Part shown: positions 31,285-40,547 of the stretch, piece after piece | Position numbering within the stretch: the first letter of the stretch is position 1 | Layout: each line of letters starts with the position of its first letter | Assembly: GCF_000744225.1 (NCBI RefSeq) | Contig: NZ_JQLN01000006.1 | Span: 496,001-560,000 of the forward strand | Source: Kitasatospora mediocidica KCTC 9733 | GTDB lineage: Bacteria; Actinomycetota; Actinomycetes; Streptomycetales; Streptomycetaceae | Length of the DNA: 64,000 bases | Direction: 5' to 3' | The notes under the pieces: model-generated | What the model was told of the DNA's origin: nothing | Seen by the model: the letters and a program-made list of their open reading frames with translations, nothing else | Database searches by the model: none | Made by a program: the position numbers and the translations under genes

Positions 31285-32307
31285 TCAGGAGACGGCCAGC
31301 ACCATCCGGAAGCGGGCGGCGCCGGAGATCATCTTCTGGTAGGCCTCGGCGGCTTCGCTCAGCGGCACGACCTCGGTCATCGGGCGGATCCCGTGCAGGG
31401 CGCTGAACGCCATGGTGTCCTGCACGTCCTGCGCGGTGCCGGACGGGTGGCCGCGGATGATCCTGCCGCTCATGAGCAGCTCGTTCGGGCTGATGCCCAG
31501 CGGCTCGGCGTCGGCGCCGATGACCACCAGCTCGCCGCGGGGGGCGAGGCCGCCCACGGTGGCCGTGATGGCGTCGGAGTTGGCGGCGGTGGCCAGGACG
31601 ACCTTGGCGCCGCCGAGGGCCAGCAGCGCGTCCGCGACGGTGGTGTCCGCGGTGCTGTCGATGTAGTGGTGCGCGCCGAGCTGCTCGGCGAAGTCGGCCT
31701 TGGCGGGCCCACGGGCGATGGCCACGGTCTCGAAGCCCATCGCGGCCGCGTACTGCACCCCCAGGTGGCCGAGGCCGCCGATGCCGAGTACGGCGACCAG
31801 GTCGCCCGGCCGGGCGGAGCTGCGCCGCAGCCCGTTGTACGTGGTCACCCCCGCGCAGGCCATGGGCGCCGCATCGGTGGCCGCCAGGGCGTCGGGGATC
31901 CGGGCCAGCGCGTCCGCCGGTGCGATCACCGTCTCGGCGTAGCCCCCGTCGTAGGCCCACCCGGGGATCTTGATGTTCTCGCAGACGATGAAGTCACCTC
32001 GCCTGCAGGACGTGCAGTGCCGGCAGCTGCCGCCGAACCAGCCGACCGCCACGCGGTCGCCCACCTGCCACCCGACGTGCGTTCCCTCGCCGAGCGCCTC
32101 GATGCGCCCGGCGATCTCGTGCCCGGGGACCAGCGGGAACCGTACGCCCGGGAGCCCGGCGTTCACGAAGATGGCGTCGCTGTGGCAGACACCGCACGCG
32201 TCCACGGCGATCCGGACGTGGCCCGGGCCCGGCTGGGCCGCCTCCCGCTCGACGATCTCGAACGGACCGCCGGCGGCGGCGACCTGTGCGACTCGGTAGA
32301 TGCTCAT
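31285..32307 (-). CDS. Zinc-dependent alcohol dehydrogenase (AdhP/Cys-type MDR)
   Basis: 340 residues; GGGGAG lies 6 bases before the ATG. Catalytic zinc ligands are in DACGVCHSDAI and GHEIAGRIEALGEG; the structural zinc Cys cluster is SCRHCTSCRRGDFIVC. The NAD-binding fold has VLGIGGLGHLGVQYAAAMG. It is expected to oxidise a primary alcohol or reduce an aldehyde in the cytoplasm. It is 93 bases downstream of gap on the same strand. Confidence 0.93.
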   Translation of the reverse strand: MSIYRVAQVAAAGGPFEIVEREAAQPGPGHVRIAVDACGVCHSDAIFVNAGLPGVRFPLVPGHEIAGRIEALGEGTHVGWQVGDRVAVGWFGGSCRHCTSCRRGDFIVCENIKIPGWAYDGGYAETVIAPADALARIPDALAATDAAPMACAGVTTYNGLRRSSARPGDLVAVLGIGGLGHLGVQYAAAMGFETVAIARGPAKADFAEQLGAHHYIDSTADTTVADALLALGGAKVVLATAANSDAITATVGGLAPRGELVVIGADAEPLGISPNELLMSGRIIRGHPSGTAQDVQDTMAFSALHGIRPMTEVVPLSEAAEAYQKMISGAARFRMVLAVS

Positions 32308-32400
32308 CTGGCGCTCCCCGTGCTGCGAGTTGGACGGCCCCCAAGGACCAGCAGACCAGCTCCGGCTTGAATCGGCGCGGGGAGCGCGGGGAGCACCGGG

Positions 32401-33399
32401 TCAGGCGGTGGCGAGGAGTTCGAGGGTGTCGATCACCCGGTTCGAGAAGCCCCACTCGTTGTCGTACCAGGCGACTACCTTGATGTGGCGGCCGTCGACG
32501 CGGGTGAGGGCCGAGTCGAAGATCGCCGAGGCCGGGTTGCCGGTGATGTCGGAGGAGACCAGCGGGTCCTCCGAGTACTCGAGCACGCCGGCGAGCGGGC
32601 CCTGTGCGGCGGTGCGGTAGGCCGCCAGGACGTCCTCGCGCGTGACGTCGCGGGCGACGGTCGTGTTGAGTTCGACGATCGAGCCCACCGGGACCGGCAC
32701 CCGGATCGAGTCGCCCGACAGCTTGCCCGCCAGGTTCGGCAGCACGAGGCCGATCGCCTTGGCGGCGCCCGTCGTGGTGGGCACGATGTTGACGGCGGCC
32801 GCGCGGGCGCGCCGGGCGTCGCGGTGCGGGCCGTCCTGGAGGTTCTGCTCCTGCGTGTAGGCGTGCACGGTCGTCATGAAGCCGTGCTCGATGCCGGCGA
32901 GTTCGTCGAGGACGGCGGCCAGCGGCGCGAGCGCGTTGGTGGTGCACGAGGCGTTGGAGACGATCGTGTGCGCGGCGGGGTCGTACGCGTCGGTGTTGAC
33001 GCCGTAGGCGAGCGTGACGTCGGCGCCGTCCGCCGGCGCGCTGACGAGGACCTTCTTGGCGCCCGCGTCGAGGTGGGCGCGGGCGGCGGTGGCGGAGGTG
33101 AAGCGGCCGGTCGCCTCCAGCACGATGTCGACACCGAGGTCGGCCCAGGGCAGCATCGCCGGTTCGCGCTCGGCCAGCACCACGATGCGGCGGCCGTCGA
33201 CGACGAGGGCGTTCCCGTCGGTGGTCACCGGGCGGCCGAGCCGGCCCGCCGTCGTGTCGTAGGCGAGCAGGCGCGCGAGGGTGGCGGGCTCGGTGAGGTC
33301 GTTGACGGCGACGACGTCGAGTTCGCTGCCGCGTTCGAGCAGGGCGCGCAGCACGTTGCGTCCGATGCGGCCGAATCCGTTGATGGCGATGCGAGTCAT
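32401..33399 (-). CDS. gap: Type I glyceraldehyde-3-phosphate dehydrogenase
   Basis: 332 residues, the usual length. The NAD-binding start is RIAINGFGRIGRNVLRALLE. The catalytic Cys lies in SNASCTTNALAPL, the His in TTVHAYTQEQNLQDGPHRD, and the end is WYDNEWGFSNRVIDTLELLA. It is a full-length glycolytic GAPDH by sequence. Its setting next to an AraC regulator and two alcohol/quinone oxidoreductases, not the pgk-tpi operon, suggests a secondary isozyme, perhaps stress-induced; this is inference. Confidence 0.95.
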   Translation of the reverse strand: MTRIAINGFGRIGRNVLRALLERGSELDVVAVNDLTEPATLARLLAYDTTAGRLGRPVTTDGNALVVDGRRIVVLAEREPAMLPWADLGVDIVLEATGRFTSATAARAHLDAGAKKVLVSAPADGADVTLAYGVNTDAYDPAAHTIVSNASCTTNALAPLAAVLDELAGIEHGFMTTVHAYTQEQNLQDGPHRDARRARAAAVNIVPTTTGAAKAIGLVLPNLAGKLSGDSIRVPVPVGSIVELNTTVARDVTREDVLAAYRTAAQGPLAGVLEYSEDPLVSSDITGNPASAIFDSALTRVDGRHIKVVAWYDNEWGFSNRVIDTLELLATA

Positions 33400-33511
33400 G
33401 AGTGCTGTCCTGTCCTTTCGGGGTCACCACCAGCCTCGCGGACGGCCCGCGCCGGTGACAGCGGCAAGATCGCCAGGGTCCGAAAGGATCGAGCCATCGG
33501 CCGGTGGCGGG

Positions 33512-34468
33512 CTACTCACCCTGCGCGAAGGTGCGCCGGTACTCGCTCGGGGTGGTGCCCAGCACGCGTTGGAAGTGCAGCCGCAGGTTGGTCCCGGTGC
33601 CGAGACCGACGTCGGCGGCGATCTGCTCGATGCTCCGCGGGGAGCGTTCCAGCAGCTCCCGGGCGACGTCGACGCGCGCACGCATGACCCACTGCAGCGG
33701 TGTGTAGCCCGTGTCCTCGACGAAGCGCCGGGAGAAGGTGCGCGGTGACACCGCCGCGTGCCGGGCGAGCATCCCCAGGGTGAGCGGCTCGTCCAGCCGG
33801 TGCAGTGCCCATTCGCGGGTGGCGGCGAACCGCGCGCCGAGCGACTCGGGCACGCTGCGCGGAACGTACTGCGCCTGGCCGCCGCTGCGATAGGGGGCGG
33901 CGACCAGGCGCCGGGCCGCGTGGTTCGAGGCGGCCACGCCGAGATCGCCGCGCAGGATGTGCAGGCACAGGTCGATGCCGGAGGCCGCGCCGGCCGAGGT
34001 CAGCACGCTGCCCTCGTCGACGAACAGGACGTTCTCGTCGACCCGCACGAGCGGATGCCGGGCCGCCAGCGCCCGCGTGTAGTGCCAGTGCGTGGTGGCG
34101 CGCCGGCCGTCCAGCAGGCCCGTCGCGGCGAGGGCGAAGGCGCCGGTCGAGATGGCCGCGAGCCGCGCACCCCGGCCGTGGGCGGCGATCAGCGCGTCGA
34201 TGACGGCCTGCGGCGGGTCGTCCCGGTCCGGGAACCGGTAGCCGGGGATGAAGACGATGTCCGCCCACCCGAGCGCCTCCAGGCCGTGCGCGACGGCGTA
34301 CGACAGACCGTCGCCGCCGGTCACCAGCCCGGGGGAGGCGCCGCACACGCGGACCTCGTACGGCATGCTAGCGCGGGTGCTGAACACCTGCGCGGGGATG
34401 CCGACGTCGAGTGGCTTCGCGCCCTCCAGTACGAGGACGGCAACATGACGCGTGGACGGGACGGGCAC
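33512..34468 (-). CDS. GlxA-type AraC regulator (DJ-1/PfpI plus AraC HTH)
   Basis: 318 residues from GTG 34468 (VPVPSTRHVAVLVLEGAKPL). The amidotransferase-like N-terminal domain has DIVFIPGYRFPD and AISTGAFALAATGLLDGR. The C-terminal AraC domain has two HTHs (LTLGMLARHAAVSPRTFSRR and EQIAADVGLGTGTNLRLHFQ). TACGCT lies 7 bases before the GTG with no Shine-Dalgarno, so it may be leaderless. It lies 112 bases upstream of gap and probably controls that gene or the oxidoreductases after it. An upstream extension of the open frame runs into the permease gene and is not used. Confidence 0.85.
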   Translation of the reverse strand: MPVPSTRHVAVLVLEGAKPLDVGIPAQVFSTRASMPYEVRVCGASPGLVTGGDGLSYAVAHGLEALGWADIVFIPGYRFPDRDDPPQAVIDALIAAHGRGARLAAISTGAFALAATGLLDGRRATTHWHYTRALAARHPLVRVDENVLFVDEGSVLTSAGAASGIDLCLHILRGDLGVAASNHAARRLVAAPYRSGGQAQYVPRSVPESLGARFAATREWALHRLDEPLTLGMLARHAAVSPRTFSRRFVEDTGYTPLQWVMRARVDVARELLERSPRSIEQIAADVGLGTGTNLRLHFQRVLGTTPSEYRRTFAQGE

Positions 34469-34503
34469 GGGGACGAGCGTAGTTGCGTCCCCGTGCCTTC
34501 GCC

Positions 34504-35988
34504 TCAGACGGTGACCGGTTCGGCCTGTTCGGCCAGGTCGGCCTGCTCGGACCCGGGCGTGGCGGTGGCCGGGGTGTTCTCCCGGGGGGTGGGGAGCACG
34601 GCCATGATCACGGCGGAGATCACGATGGTCGCGGCCCAGGCGAGTCCGTACCGGCCGATGGGAGTGCCGGAGAACGGGCCGGCGAACCAGTCGCACTTGG
34701 TGAAGGCGAGCCCGGTCAGCAGGGCCAGCACCCAGGACGCCATCGCCTGCCAGCAGAAGCCGCCGGTGTACCAGTACCGGCTGCTCGGGGTGGTGTCCAT
34801 CAGCGCGCGGGCGTCGTAGCGCACCGCACGCGACCGGCGCCGGAACATGTCCACGGCGTAGACGCCGATCCAGGCCGAGAAGGAGACGGCGAGCAGGATC
34901 AGGAAGGTGATGAAGGAGCCCAGGAAGCTCTTGGCGACCAGCATCAGCATCAGGCCGCCGACCAGCGAGATCACGGCGTTGATGCTGACGGCCATGGCGC
35001 GCGGGAGCTTGACCCCCATGGTCTGCGCGGTGAAGCCGGCCGAGTACATCGAGAGGCTGTTGATCAGCAGCATGCCCACGATCGCGGTCAGCAGGTACGG
35101 CACGGCCAGCCAGGTCGGCAGCAGGTCACCGAGGAAGGAGACCGGGTCCGCGGCCTGCGCCAGACCGGGCGAGGCCACCGCCATCACGGCGCCCATCAGC
35201 ACCATCGGCACCATCACCAGACCGGCGCCGGAGACCGTCACGCCGACGATCTTCCTCCCCGAAGCCGCGTGCGGCAGGTAGCGGGCGAAGTCCGGGCCGG
35301 TGGGGACCCAGCTGATGCCGCCGGCCGCGATGGTCCCGATGCCGGCGATCATCATCGCGGTGGTGCCCGCGGGCTTGGAGAAGACCTCGCTCCAGTGGAT
35401 GGTCGCGATCAGGTAGCCCAGCACCAGGACGCTGAAGATGCCGAAGAGGTACGTCGACCAGGTGTTGCAGACGTTCAGCGCCTTGCGGCCCATGCCGGAG
35501 ACCAGGAACGTGCAGGCGACGAAGACGAAGAGCGTGACGACGATCAGCGCGGTGTTGCTCTTGACGCCGAAGAGCAGGTCCAGCACGGTCAGCACCGCGT
35601 AGGCGCCGGTGACGGCGTTGATCGTCTCCCAGCCGAACCGGGCGACCCAGAGGACCGCGCCGGGGAAGAGGTTGCCGCGCACACCGAAGGTGGCCCGGGA
35701 GAGCGTGGCACCCGGCGCCCCGCCCCACTTACCGGAGACCGACACCAGGCCGACCATGCCGAAGGAGGCAAGCGCGGCGCACGCCGCGACGATCAGGACC
35801 TGCCAGAAGTTCAGCTGGTTGAACACCACCAGGGCCGCACCCATGGTGAGCAGCAGGACGCTGATGTTCGCCGCGACCCAGGTCGGGAAGAGCTCGCGGA
35901 CTCTGCCGTGGCGCTCGTGGTCCGGGACGGGTTCGATTCCGCGTGTCTCTATCGCGCCGTCGGTGTCGGCGGTGGACAGCTGGTCCAT
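34504..35988 (-). CDS. NCS1-family purine/cytosine permease
   Basis: 494 residues with about twelve membrane helices. Motifs fit the NCS1 family, which takes up cytosine, purines, allantoin or related bases with H+ or Na+: PTWVAANISVLLLTMGAALV in helix 1, SKWGGAPGATLSRATFGVRG style loop, GGISWVPTGPDFARYLPHAA and SMYSAGFTAQTMGVKLPRAM. GGAG precedes the ATG by 9 bases. The gene is divergent from the GH42 gene. Confidence 0.88.
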   Translation of the reverse strand: MDQLSTADTDGAIETRGIEPVPDHERHGRVRELFPTWVAANISVLLLTMGAALVVFNQLNFWQVLIVAACAALASFGMVGLVSVSGKWGGAPGATLSRATFGVRGNLFPGAVLWVARFGWETINAVTGAYAVLTVLDLLFGVKSNTALIVVTLFVFVACTFLVSGMGRKALNVCNTWSTYLFGIFSVLVLGYLIATIHWSEVFSKPAGTTAMMIAGIGTIAAGGISWVPTGPDFARYLPHAASGRKIVGVTVSGAGLVMVPMVLMGAVMAVASPGLAQAADPVSFLGDLLPTWLAVPYLLTAIVGMLLINSLSMYSAGFTAQTMGVKLPRAMAVSINAVISLVGGLMLMLVAKSFLGSFITFLILLAVSFSAWIGVYAVDMFRRRSRAVRYDARALMDTTPSSRYWYTGGFCWQAMASWVLALLTGLAFTKCDWFAGPFSGTPIGRYGLAWAATIVISAVIMAVLPTPRENTPATATPGSEQADLAEQAEPVTV

Positions 35989-36052
35989 GAGGGTGGCTCC
36001 GAGCGTGTGGGGCGGGAGTTGATTCGGTCAAATGGGACATTGATGGAACTCT

Positions 36053-36067
36053 TCGCGCGTAGCGCGA
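36053..36067. promoter_or_regulatory. Short dyad in permease/beta-galactosidase divergent region
   Basis: TCGCGC-GTA-GCGCGA is a perfect 6+3+6 dyad, 65 bases before the permease start. It may be an operator; GC content makes chance occurrence possible. Further right, TTGACG (36192-36197) with TTCTGT 18 bases later is a candidate promoter for the beta-galactosidase gene. Confidence 0.35.
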
Positions 36068-36257
36068 TGCGAACGATCCTAGTTTGCCCTAGATCTGCCC
36101 TGCCGATGATCACCGGTGGCCGTGAGCGACGCGGTGCGTGACGCCGGGGCGATGCCGTGCGCGGTCGGGGGTACGAAAGCGGTCACGACTCTTGACGGGC
36201 TTGGCATGTCCTGCGTTCTGTAGACGGCATGAGGTCTTCAGACGTCGGGGGGCGGGG

Positions 36258-38306
36258 ATGACCGGAGCGAGATCCGGGGCGTCCGCCGGCCTCACCCGGG
36301 TGCCCGGGCTGCTCTACGGCGGCGACTACAACGCCGACCAGTGGCCCGAACAGGTCTGGGCCGAGGACGCCCGGCTGATGCGGGAGGCCGGGGTCACCCT
36401 GGCCACCGTCGGCGTCTTCGCCTGGGCCCGGCTGCAGCCCGCGCCGGACAGCTGGGACTTCGGCTGGCTGGACCGGCTGCTGGACCTGCTGCACGCGCAC
36501 GGCGTCGCCGTCGACCTGGCCACCGCCACCGCCTCGCCCCCGGCCTGGCTGGTGCGCGCCCACCCCGAGCTGCGTCCGGTCACCGCCGACGGCGTGCGGC
36601 TCGAGTTCGGCTCCCGGCAGCACTACTGCCCGTCCTCGGCCGTCTACCGCGCCGCCGCCACGCGCCTGACCCGGGCGCTCGCCGAGCGCTACCGCGACCA
36701 CCCGGCGCTGGCGCTCTGGCACATCCACAACGAGTACGGCGACCACGTCACCGAGTGCTTCTGCGCCGAGTCCGCCACTGACTTCCGCCGCTGGCTGACC
36801 GAGCGTTACGAAGACGTCGAGACGCTCAACCAGGCCTGGGGCACCGCCTTCTGGTCGCAGCGCTACGGATGCTTCGAGGAGATCGAACCCCCGCGCACCG
36901 CGCCGGGACCGGGCAACCCGACGCAGCTCCTGGACTGGCGGCGCTTCTGCTCCGACGCCCTGCTGGCCTGCCACCGCGCCGAGCGGGCCGTGCTGGAGGA
37001 GATCTGCCCACAGGTGCCGGTCACCACCAACTTCATGTCGATGTTCAAGGCGCTGGACTACTGGGAGTGGGCCCGGCACGAGGACTTCGTCTCCGACGAC
37101 GCCTACCCCGACCCGGCCGACCCCCGGGCCCACGTCACGGCCGCGATGACCTACGACCTGATGCGCTCGCTCAAGGACGGCCGGCCATGGCTGCTGATGG
37201 AGCAGGCGCCCTCCGCCGTCAGCTGGCGTCCCGTCAACCTGCCCAAACGGCCCGGGCTGCAGCGCCTCTGGTCGCTCCAGGCGCTGGCCAGGGGAGCGGA
37301 CGGCATCCTCTTCTTCCAGTGGCGCGCCTCGGTGGCCGGGGCGGAGAAGTTCCACAGCGCCATGCTGCCGCACCGCGGCACCGCCTCGCGCGGGTGGCGG
37401 GAGACCGTGCGGTTCGGCGCCGAGCTGCGCCGCCTCGTGGAGCTGGCCGGCAGCCGGCTGCGCGGGCAGGCCGCCGTCGTCCTGGACTGGGACAGCTGGT
37501 GGGCGCTGGAGCTGGACGAGCACCCCAGCGCCCGGATGCGCTGGCCGGACCTGCTCCGCCCGTGGTACGCGGCGCTGTACGAGCGGGGGGTGACGATCGA
37601 CTTCGTCCGCCCCGGTGCGCCGCTCGACGGCTACCGGGCGGTGCTGGCCCCCAACCTCTACCTGCTCACCGAGGAGAGCGCCCACTGGCTCACCCGCTAC
37701 GTCCATGGCGGCGGGACGCTGGTCTGCGGTCCCTTCAGCGGGATCAGCGACCGCGACGACCACGTCCACGCCGGGGGGCACCCGGGCCCGCTGCGCCCGC
37801 TGCTGGGCGTGGTGGTCGACGAGCACTGGCCGATCCCCGACGGCGCCTCGACCACGGTGCGGTTGGCCTCGGGCGAGATCCGGGCCACTCTGTGGAGCGA
37901 GTGGCTGGAGACCGAAGGCGCCCAGGCACTCGCCCACTACGCCAGCGGCGACCTGGCGGGCCGTCCCGCCGTCACCCGTAACGTCCACGGCGCCGGGGCG
38001 GCCTGGTACGTCGGCTGCCACCTCGGCGCGGACATCGCCGCGGTGCTCGACCTGGCGCTGGCACCGACCGCGATCGCACCGGCGTTCCCGCTCCCGCTGC
38101 CGCCCGGTGTCGAGGCCACCCGCCGGCACGCCGAGGACGGCACCACGTACCTCTGCCTGCTCAACCACGGCCCGGACACCGTCCGGCTGACCCTGGACGC
38201 CACCGGGACCGACCTGTTGACCGGGACGGCCGTCGCCGGCCGGCTCACGCTGGGACCGCTCGACGCCGCTGTTGTCCGCCTCCACCCCACCGAGGACCGC
38301 GCATGA
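36258..38306 (+). CDS. GH42 beta-galactosidase
   Basis: 682 residues from an ATG after a GGGGGCGGGG stretch. The TIM barrel starts LLYGGDYNADQWPEQVWAED. The acid/base Glu is in LALWHIHNEYGDH and the nucleophile Glu in RPWLLMEQAPSAVSW. The C-terminal trimerisation (about 400-600) and beta domains follow, so the length is typical for GH42. No signal peptide is present and the enzyme is intracellular. It releases beta-galactose (or arabinose) from oligosaccharides. Its stop overlaps the start of the secreted GH63-like gene (ATGA). Confidence 0.93.
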   Translation: MTGARSGASAGLTRVPGLLYGGDYNADQWPEQVWAEDARLMREAGVTLATVGVFAWARLQPAPDSWDFGWLDRLLDLLHAHGVAVDLATATASPPAWLVRAHPELRPVTADGVRLEFGSRQHYCPSSAVYRAAATRLTRALAERYRDHPALALWHIHNEYGDHVTECFCAESATDFRRWLTERYEDVETLNQAWGTAFWSQRYGCFEEIEPPRTAPGPGNPTQLLDWRRFCSDALLACHRAERAVLEEICPQVPVTTNFMSMFKALDYWEWARHEDFVSDDAYPDPADPRAHVTAAMTYDLMRSLKDGRPWLLMEQAPSAVSWRPVNLPKRPGLQRLWSLQALARGADGILFFQWRASVAGAEKFHSAMLPHRGTASRGWRETVRFGAELRRLVELAGSRLRGQAAVVLDWDSWWALELDEHPSARMRWPDLLRPWYAALYERGVTIDFVRPGAPLDGYRAVLAPNLYLLTEESAHWLTRYVHGGGTLVCGPFSGISDRDDHVHAGGHPGPLRPLLGVVVDEHWPIPDGASTTVRLASGEIRATLWSEWLETEGAQALAHYASGDLAGRPAVTRNVHGAGAAWYVGCHLGADIAAVLDLALAPTAIAPAFPLPLPPGVEATRRHAEDGTTYLCLLNHGPDTVRLTLDATGTDLLTGTAVAGRLTLGPLDAAVVRLHPTEDRA

Positions 38307-40519
38307 GCCCGCTGGACCGACGTCACTTCCTGGCCGCCGCCTCCACCGCCACCGCACTCGCCGCGACCGCCGCGCTGCCGGCCACCGCCGCCACCGCTGC
38401 CACCGCTGCCACCGCGACGGCCGCGCCGGCGCAGCCCGCCGACCGTGCCCAGGAGGAGTACCCGGACGTCCTGGACCTCCACGGCGTCCCCGCCGTCGCC
38501 TACCCCGGGGACGGCAACGACAACAACCCCGTCACCGTCCTGGCCGACCTGGGCGCCTGGCACGCCTACGCCCTGCCCACCGTCCAGGACACCGCCGCGC
38601 ACGGCGGATTCAGCGGGCCGCTCTACCTCGCCCAGGAGTACCCGTGGTGGCTGAGCGGCGGGTTCAGCCGGATCGAGGTCGGCGAGCACGGCCAGCCACT
38701 CGCCCTGTCCGCCGGAGCGCCACCACGGCTGACCGCCCTGCCCGGCCGGCTGCGCCAGTCCTACGACCTCGGTGCCGGGCTGACGCTGCGTCTGGACCTC
38801 TGCTTCGCCGGCAACCGCAGCGCCCTCGTCCGCGCCCGGCTCACCAACAGCGCCGCTACCCCGCGCACCCTCACCGTCTGCTGGAACGGCACGCTGCTGC
38901 GCCCCGCCGAGCAGCCGCAGCACGCCGCACTCGCGCTCGGCGCGACCGCGACCGGCGTCGCCGTGGAGTTCGCGCGGGTCAGGGAGGTCTGGGACTTCCT
39001 GACCGATGGCACGGAACGCTTCGAGATCACCCACGCGAACGCGGTCCGCACCACCGTGGACGGCGACTCCTACCGCACCGCGCTCAGCGCGCCGCTCACC
39101 CTCGTGCCGGGCGGGAGCCGAAGCCTCGACTGGGTCGAGACCTACACCTTCACCGCCGCCGAGCGCACCCGCGAGGCCGCCACGGTCGACCGCGCCCTGA
39201 CCGACCCCGATGCGGTCGGGGCGGCCAACGCCGCCCGCTGGCAGGGCTACCTCGACCGCGCGACCGAGGGCGTCCCGGCCGAGCGTCGCCGGCTCGCCGT
39301 CAAATGCGTGCAGACGCTGATCACCAACTGGCGCAGCCCGGCCGGCCGGATCCGTCACGACGCGATCACCCCCTCGCTCTCCAACAAGTGGTTCAACGGA
39401 GTCTGGGCCTGGGACACCTGGAAGCAGGCCGTCGGCACGGCCCGCTTCGCGCCCGAGCTCGCCGCCGCGCAGATCCGCGCGATGTTCGACCACCAGATCC
39501 GGCCCGACTCGCCGACCCGCCCGCAGGACGCCGGGATGATCCCCGACTGCGTCTTCTACAACGACCCGAGCACCGGCGGTGGCAACTGGAACGAGCGCAA
39601 CTCCAAGCCACCGCTGGCCGCCTGGGCGGTCTGGGAGGTCTACCGGCACGGCGGGGACCGGGCCTTCCTGCGGGAGCTCTATCCGCAGCTGACCGCCTAC
39701 CAGGACTGGTGGTACCGCGACCGGGACCACGGCCACGACGGCCTGGCCGAGTACGGCGCCACCGTGGACCCCGCCAACGCCGCCGCCGAGGACTGCCGTC
39801 AGGCCGCCGCCTGGGAGAGCGGGATGGACAACGCCCCCCGCTTCGACGCCGCGCTCGGCGCGGCCGTCGTCCCCAACCGAAGCGCGGACGGCACCCTGCT
39901 CGGCTACTCGCTCACCCAGCACTCCGTCGACCTCAACGCCTACCTCGCCGCCGACAAGCGCCATCTCGCCGCGATCGCGGAGACCCTGGGCGACCGGTCG
40001 GCCGCGGCGCGGCTGCGTGCGCAGGCGGACGGCGTGGACCGGGCCGTCCGCGCGAGCATGTACGATTCGGCCACCGGTTGGTTCCACGACACCGACCTGG
40101 CCACCGGTGCCCGCCTGACCGCTCGGGGACGCGGAATCGAGGGCGTCGTCCCGCTCTGGTCCGGCACCGCGACACCCGCCCAGGCCGCCAGTGTGCGCAC
40201 CCGCCTGCTCGACCCCGCCGAGTTCGGCACCCGGCTGCCCTTCCCGACCGTCTCCAGGAGCTCGCCGTACTTCGATCCCGAGGGCTACTGGCGCGGTCTG
40301 GTCTGGCTGGACCAGGCGTACTTCGCGCTGGAGGGGCTGCGTCACTACGGCTTCACCGCCGACGCCCGCGACCTCACCGCCCGCCTGATCGCCGTCGCGG
40401 GCGGGCTCACCCAGGACGCCCCCCTGTCGGAGAACTACCACCCGCTGACCGGAGCCGCCCGCAACTCCCCGAACTTCAGCTGGTCCGCCGCGCTGCTGCT
40501 GCCCCTGCTACGGGGGTGA
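38303..40519 (+). CDS. Tat-exported GH63-like (alpha/alpha)6 glycoside hydrolase
   Basis: 738 residues. The Tat signal is SPLDRRHFLAAASTATALAA. The N-terminal beta-domain is followed by an (alpha/alpha)6 barrel with NGVWAWDTWKQAVGTARF, where the Asp matches the acid/base Asp of GH63 YgjK-type enzymes, and FDPEGYWRGLVWLDQAYF near the C-terminus. GH63 members cleave alpha-glucosidic bonds. ATGA coupling to the GH42 gene suggests one substrate degraded first outside and then inside the cell. Confidence 0.85.
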   Translation: MSPLDRRHFLAAASTATALAATAALPATAATAATAATATAAPAQPADRAQEEYPDVLDLHGVPAVAYPGDGNDNNPVTVLADLGAWHAYALPTVQDTAAHGGFSGPLYLAQEYPWWLSGGFSRIEVGEHGQPLALSAGAPPRLTALPGRLRQSYDLGAGLTLRLDLCFAGNRSALVRARLTNSAATPRTLTVCWNGTLLRPAEQPQHAALALGATATGVAVEFARVREVWDFLTDGTERFEITHANAVRTTVDGDSYRTALSAPLTLVPGGSRSLDWVETYTFTAAERTREAATVDRALTDPDAVGAANAARWQGYLDRATEGVPAERRRLAVKCVQTLITNWRSPAGRIRHDAITPSLSNKWFNGVWAWDTWKQAVGTARFAPELAAAQIRAMFDHQIRPDSPTRPQDAGMIPDCVFYNDPSTGGGNWNERNSKPPLAAWAVWEVYRHGGDRAFLRELYPQLTAYQDWWYRDRDHGHDGLAEYGATVDPANAAAEDCRQAAAWESGMDNAPRFDAALGAAVVPNRSADGTLLGYSLTQHSVDLNAYLAADKRHLAAIAETLGDRSAAARLRAQADGVDRAVRASMYDSATGWFHDTDLATGARLTARGRGIEGVVPLWSGTATPAQAASVRTRLLDPAEFGTRLPFPTVSRSSPYFDPEGYWRGLVWLDQAYFALEGLRHYGFTADARDLTARLIAVAGGLTQDAPLSENYHPLTGAARNSPNFSWSAALLLPLLRG

Positions 40520-40547
40520 CCGCAATCGACATGTCACCGGAGCAACG

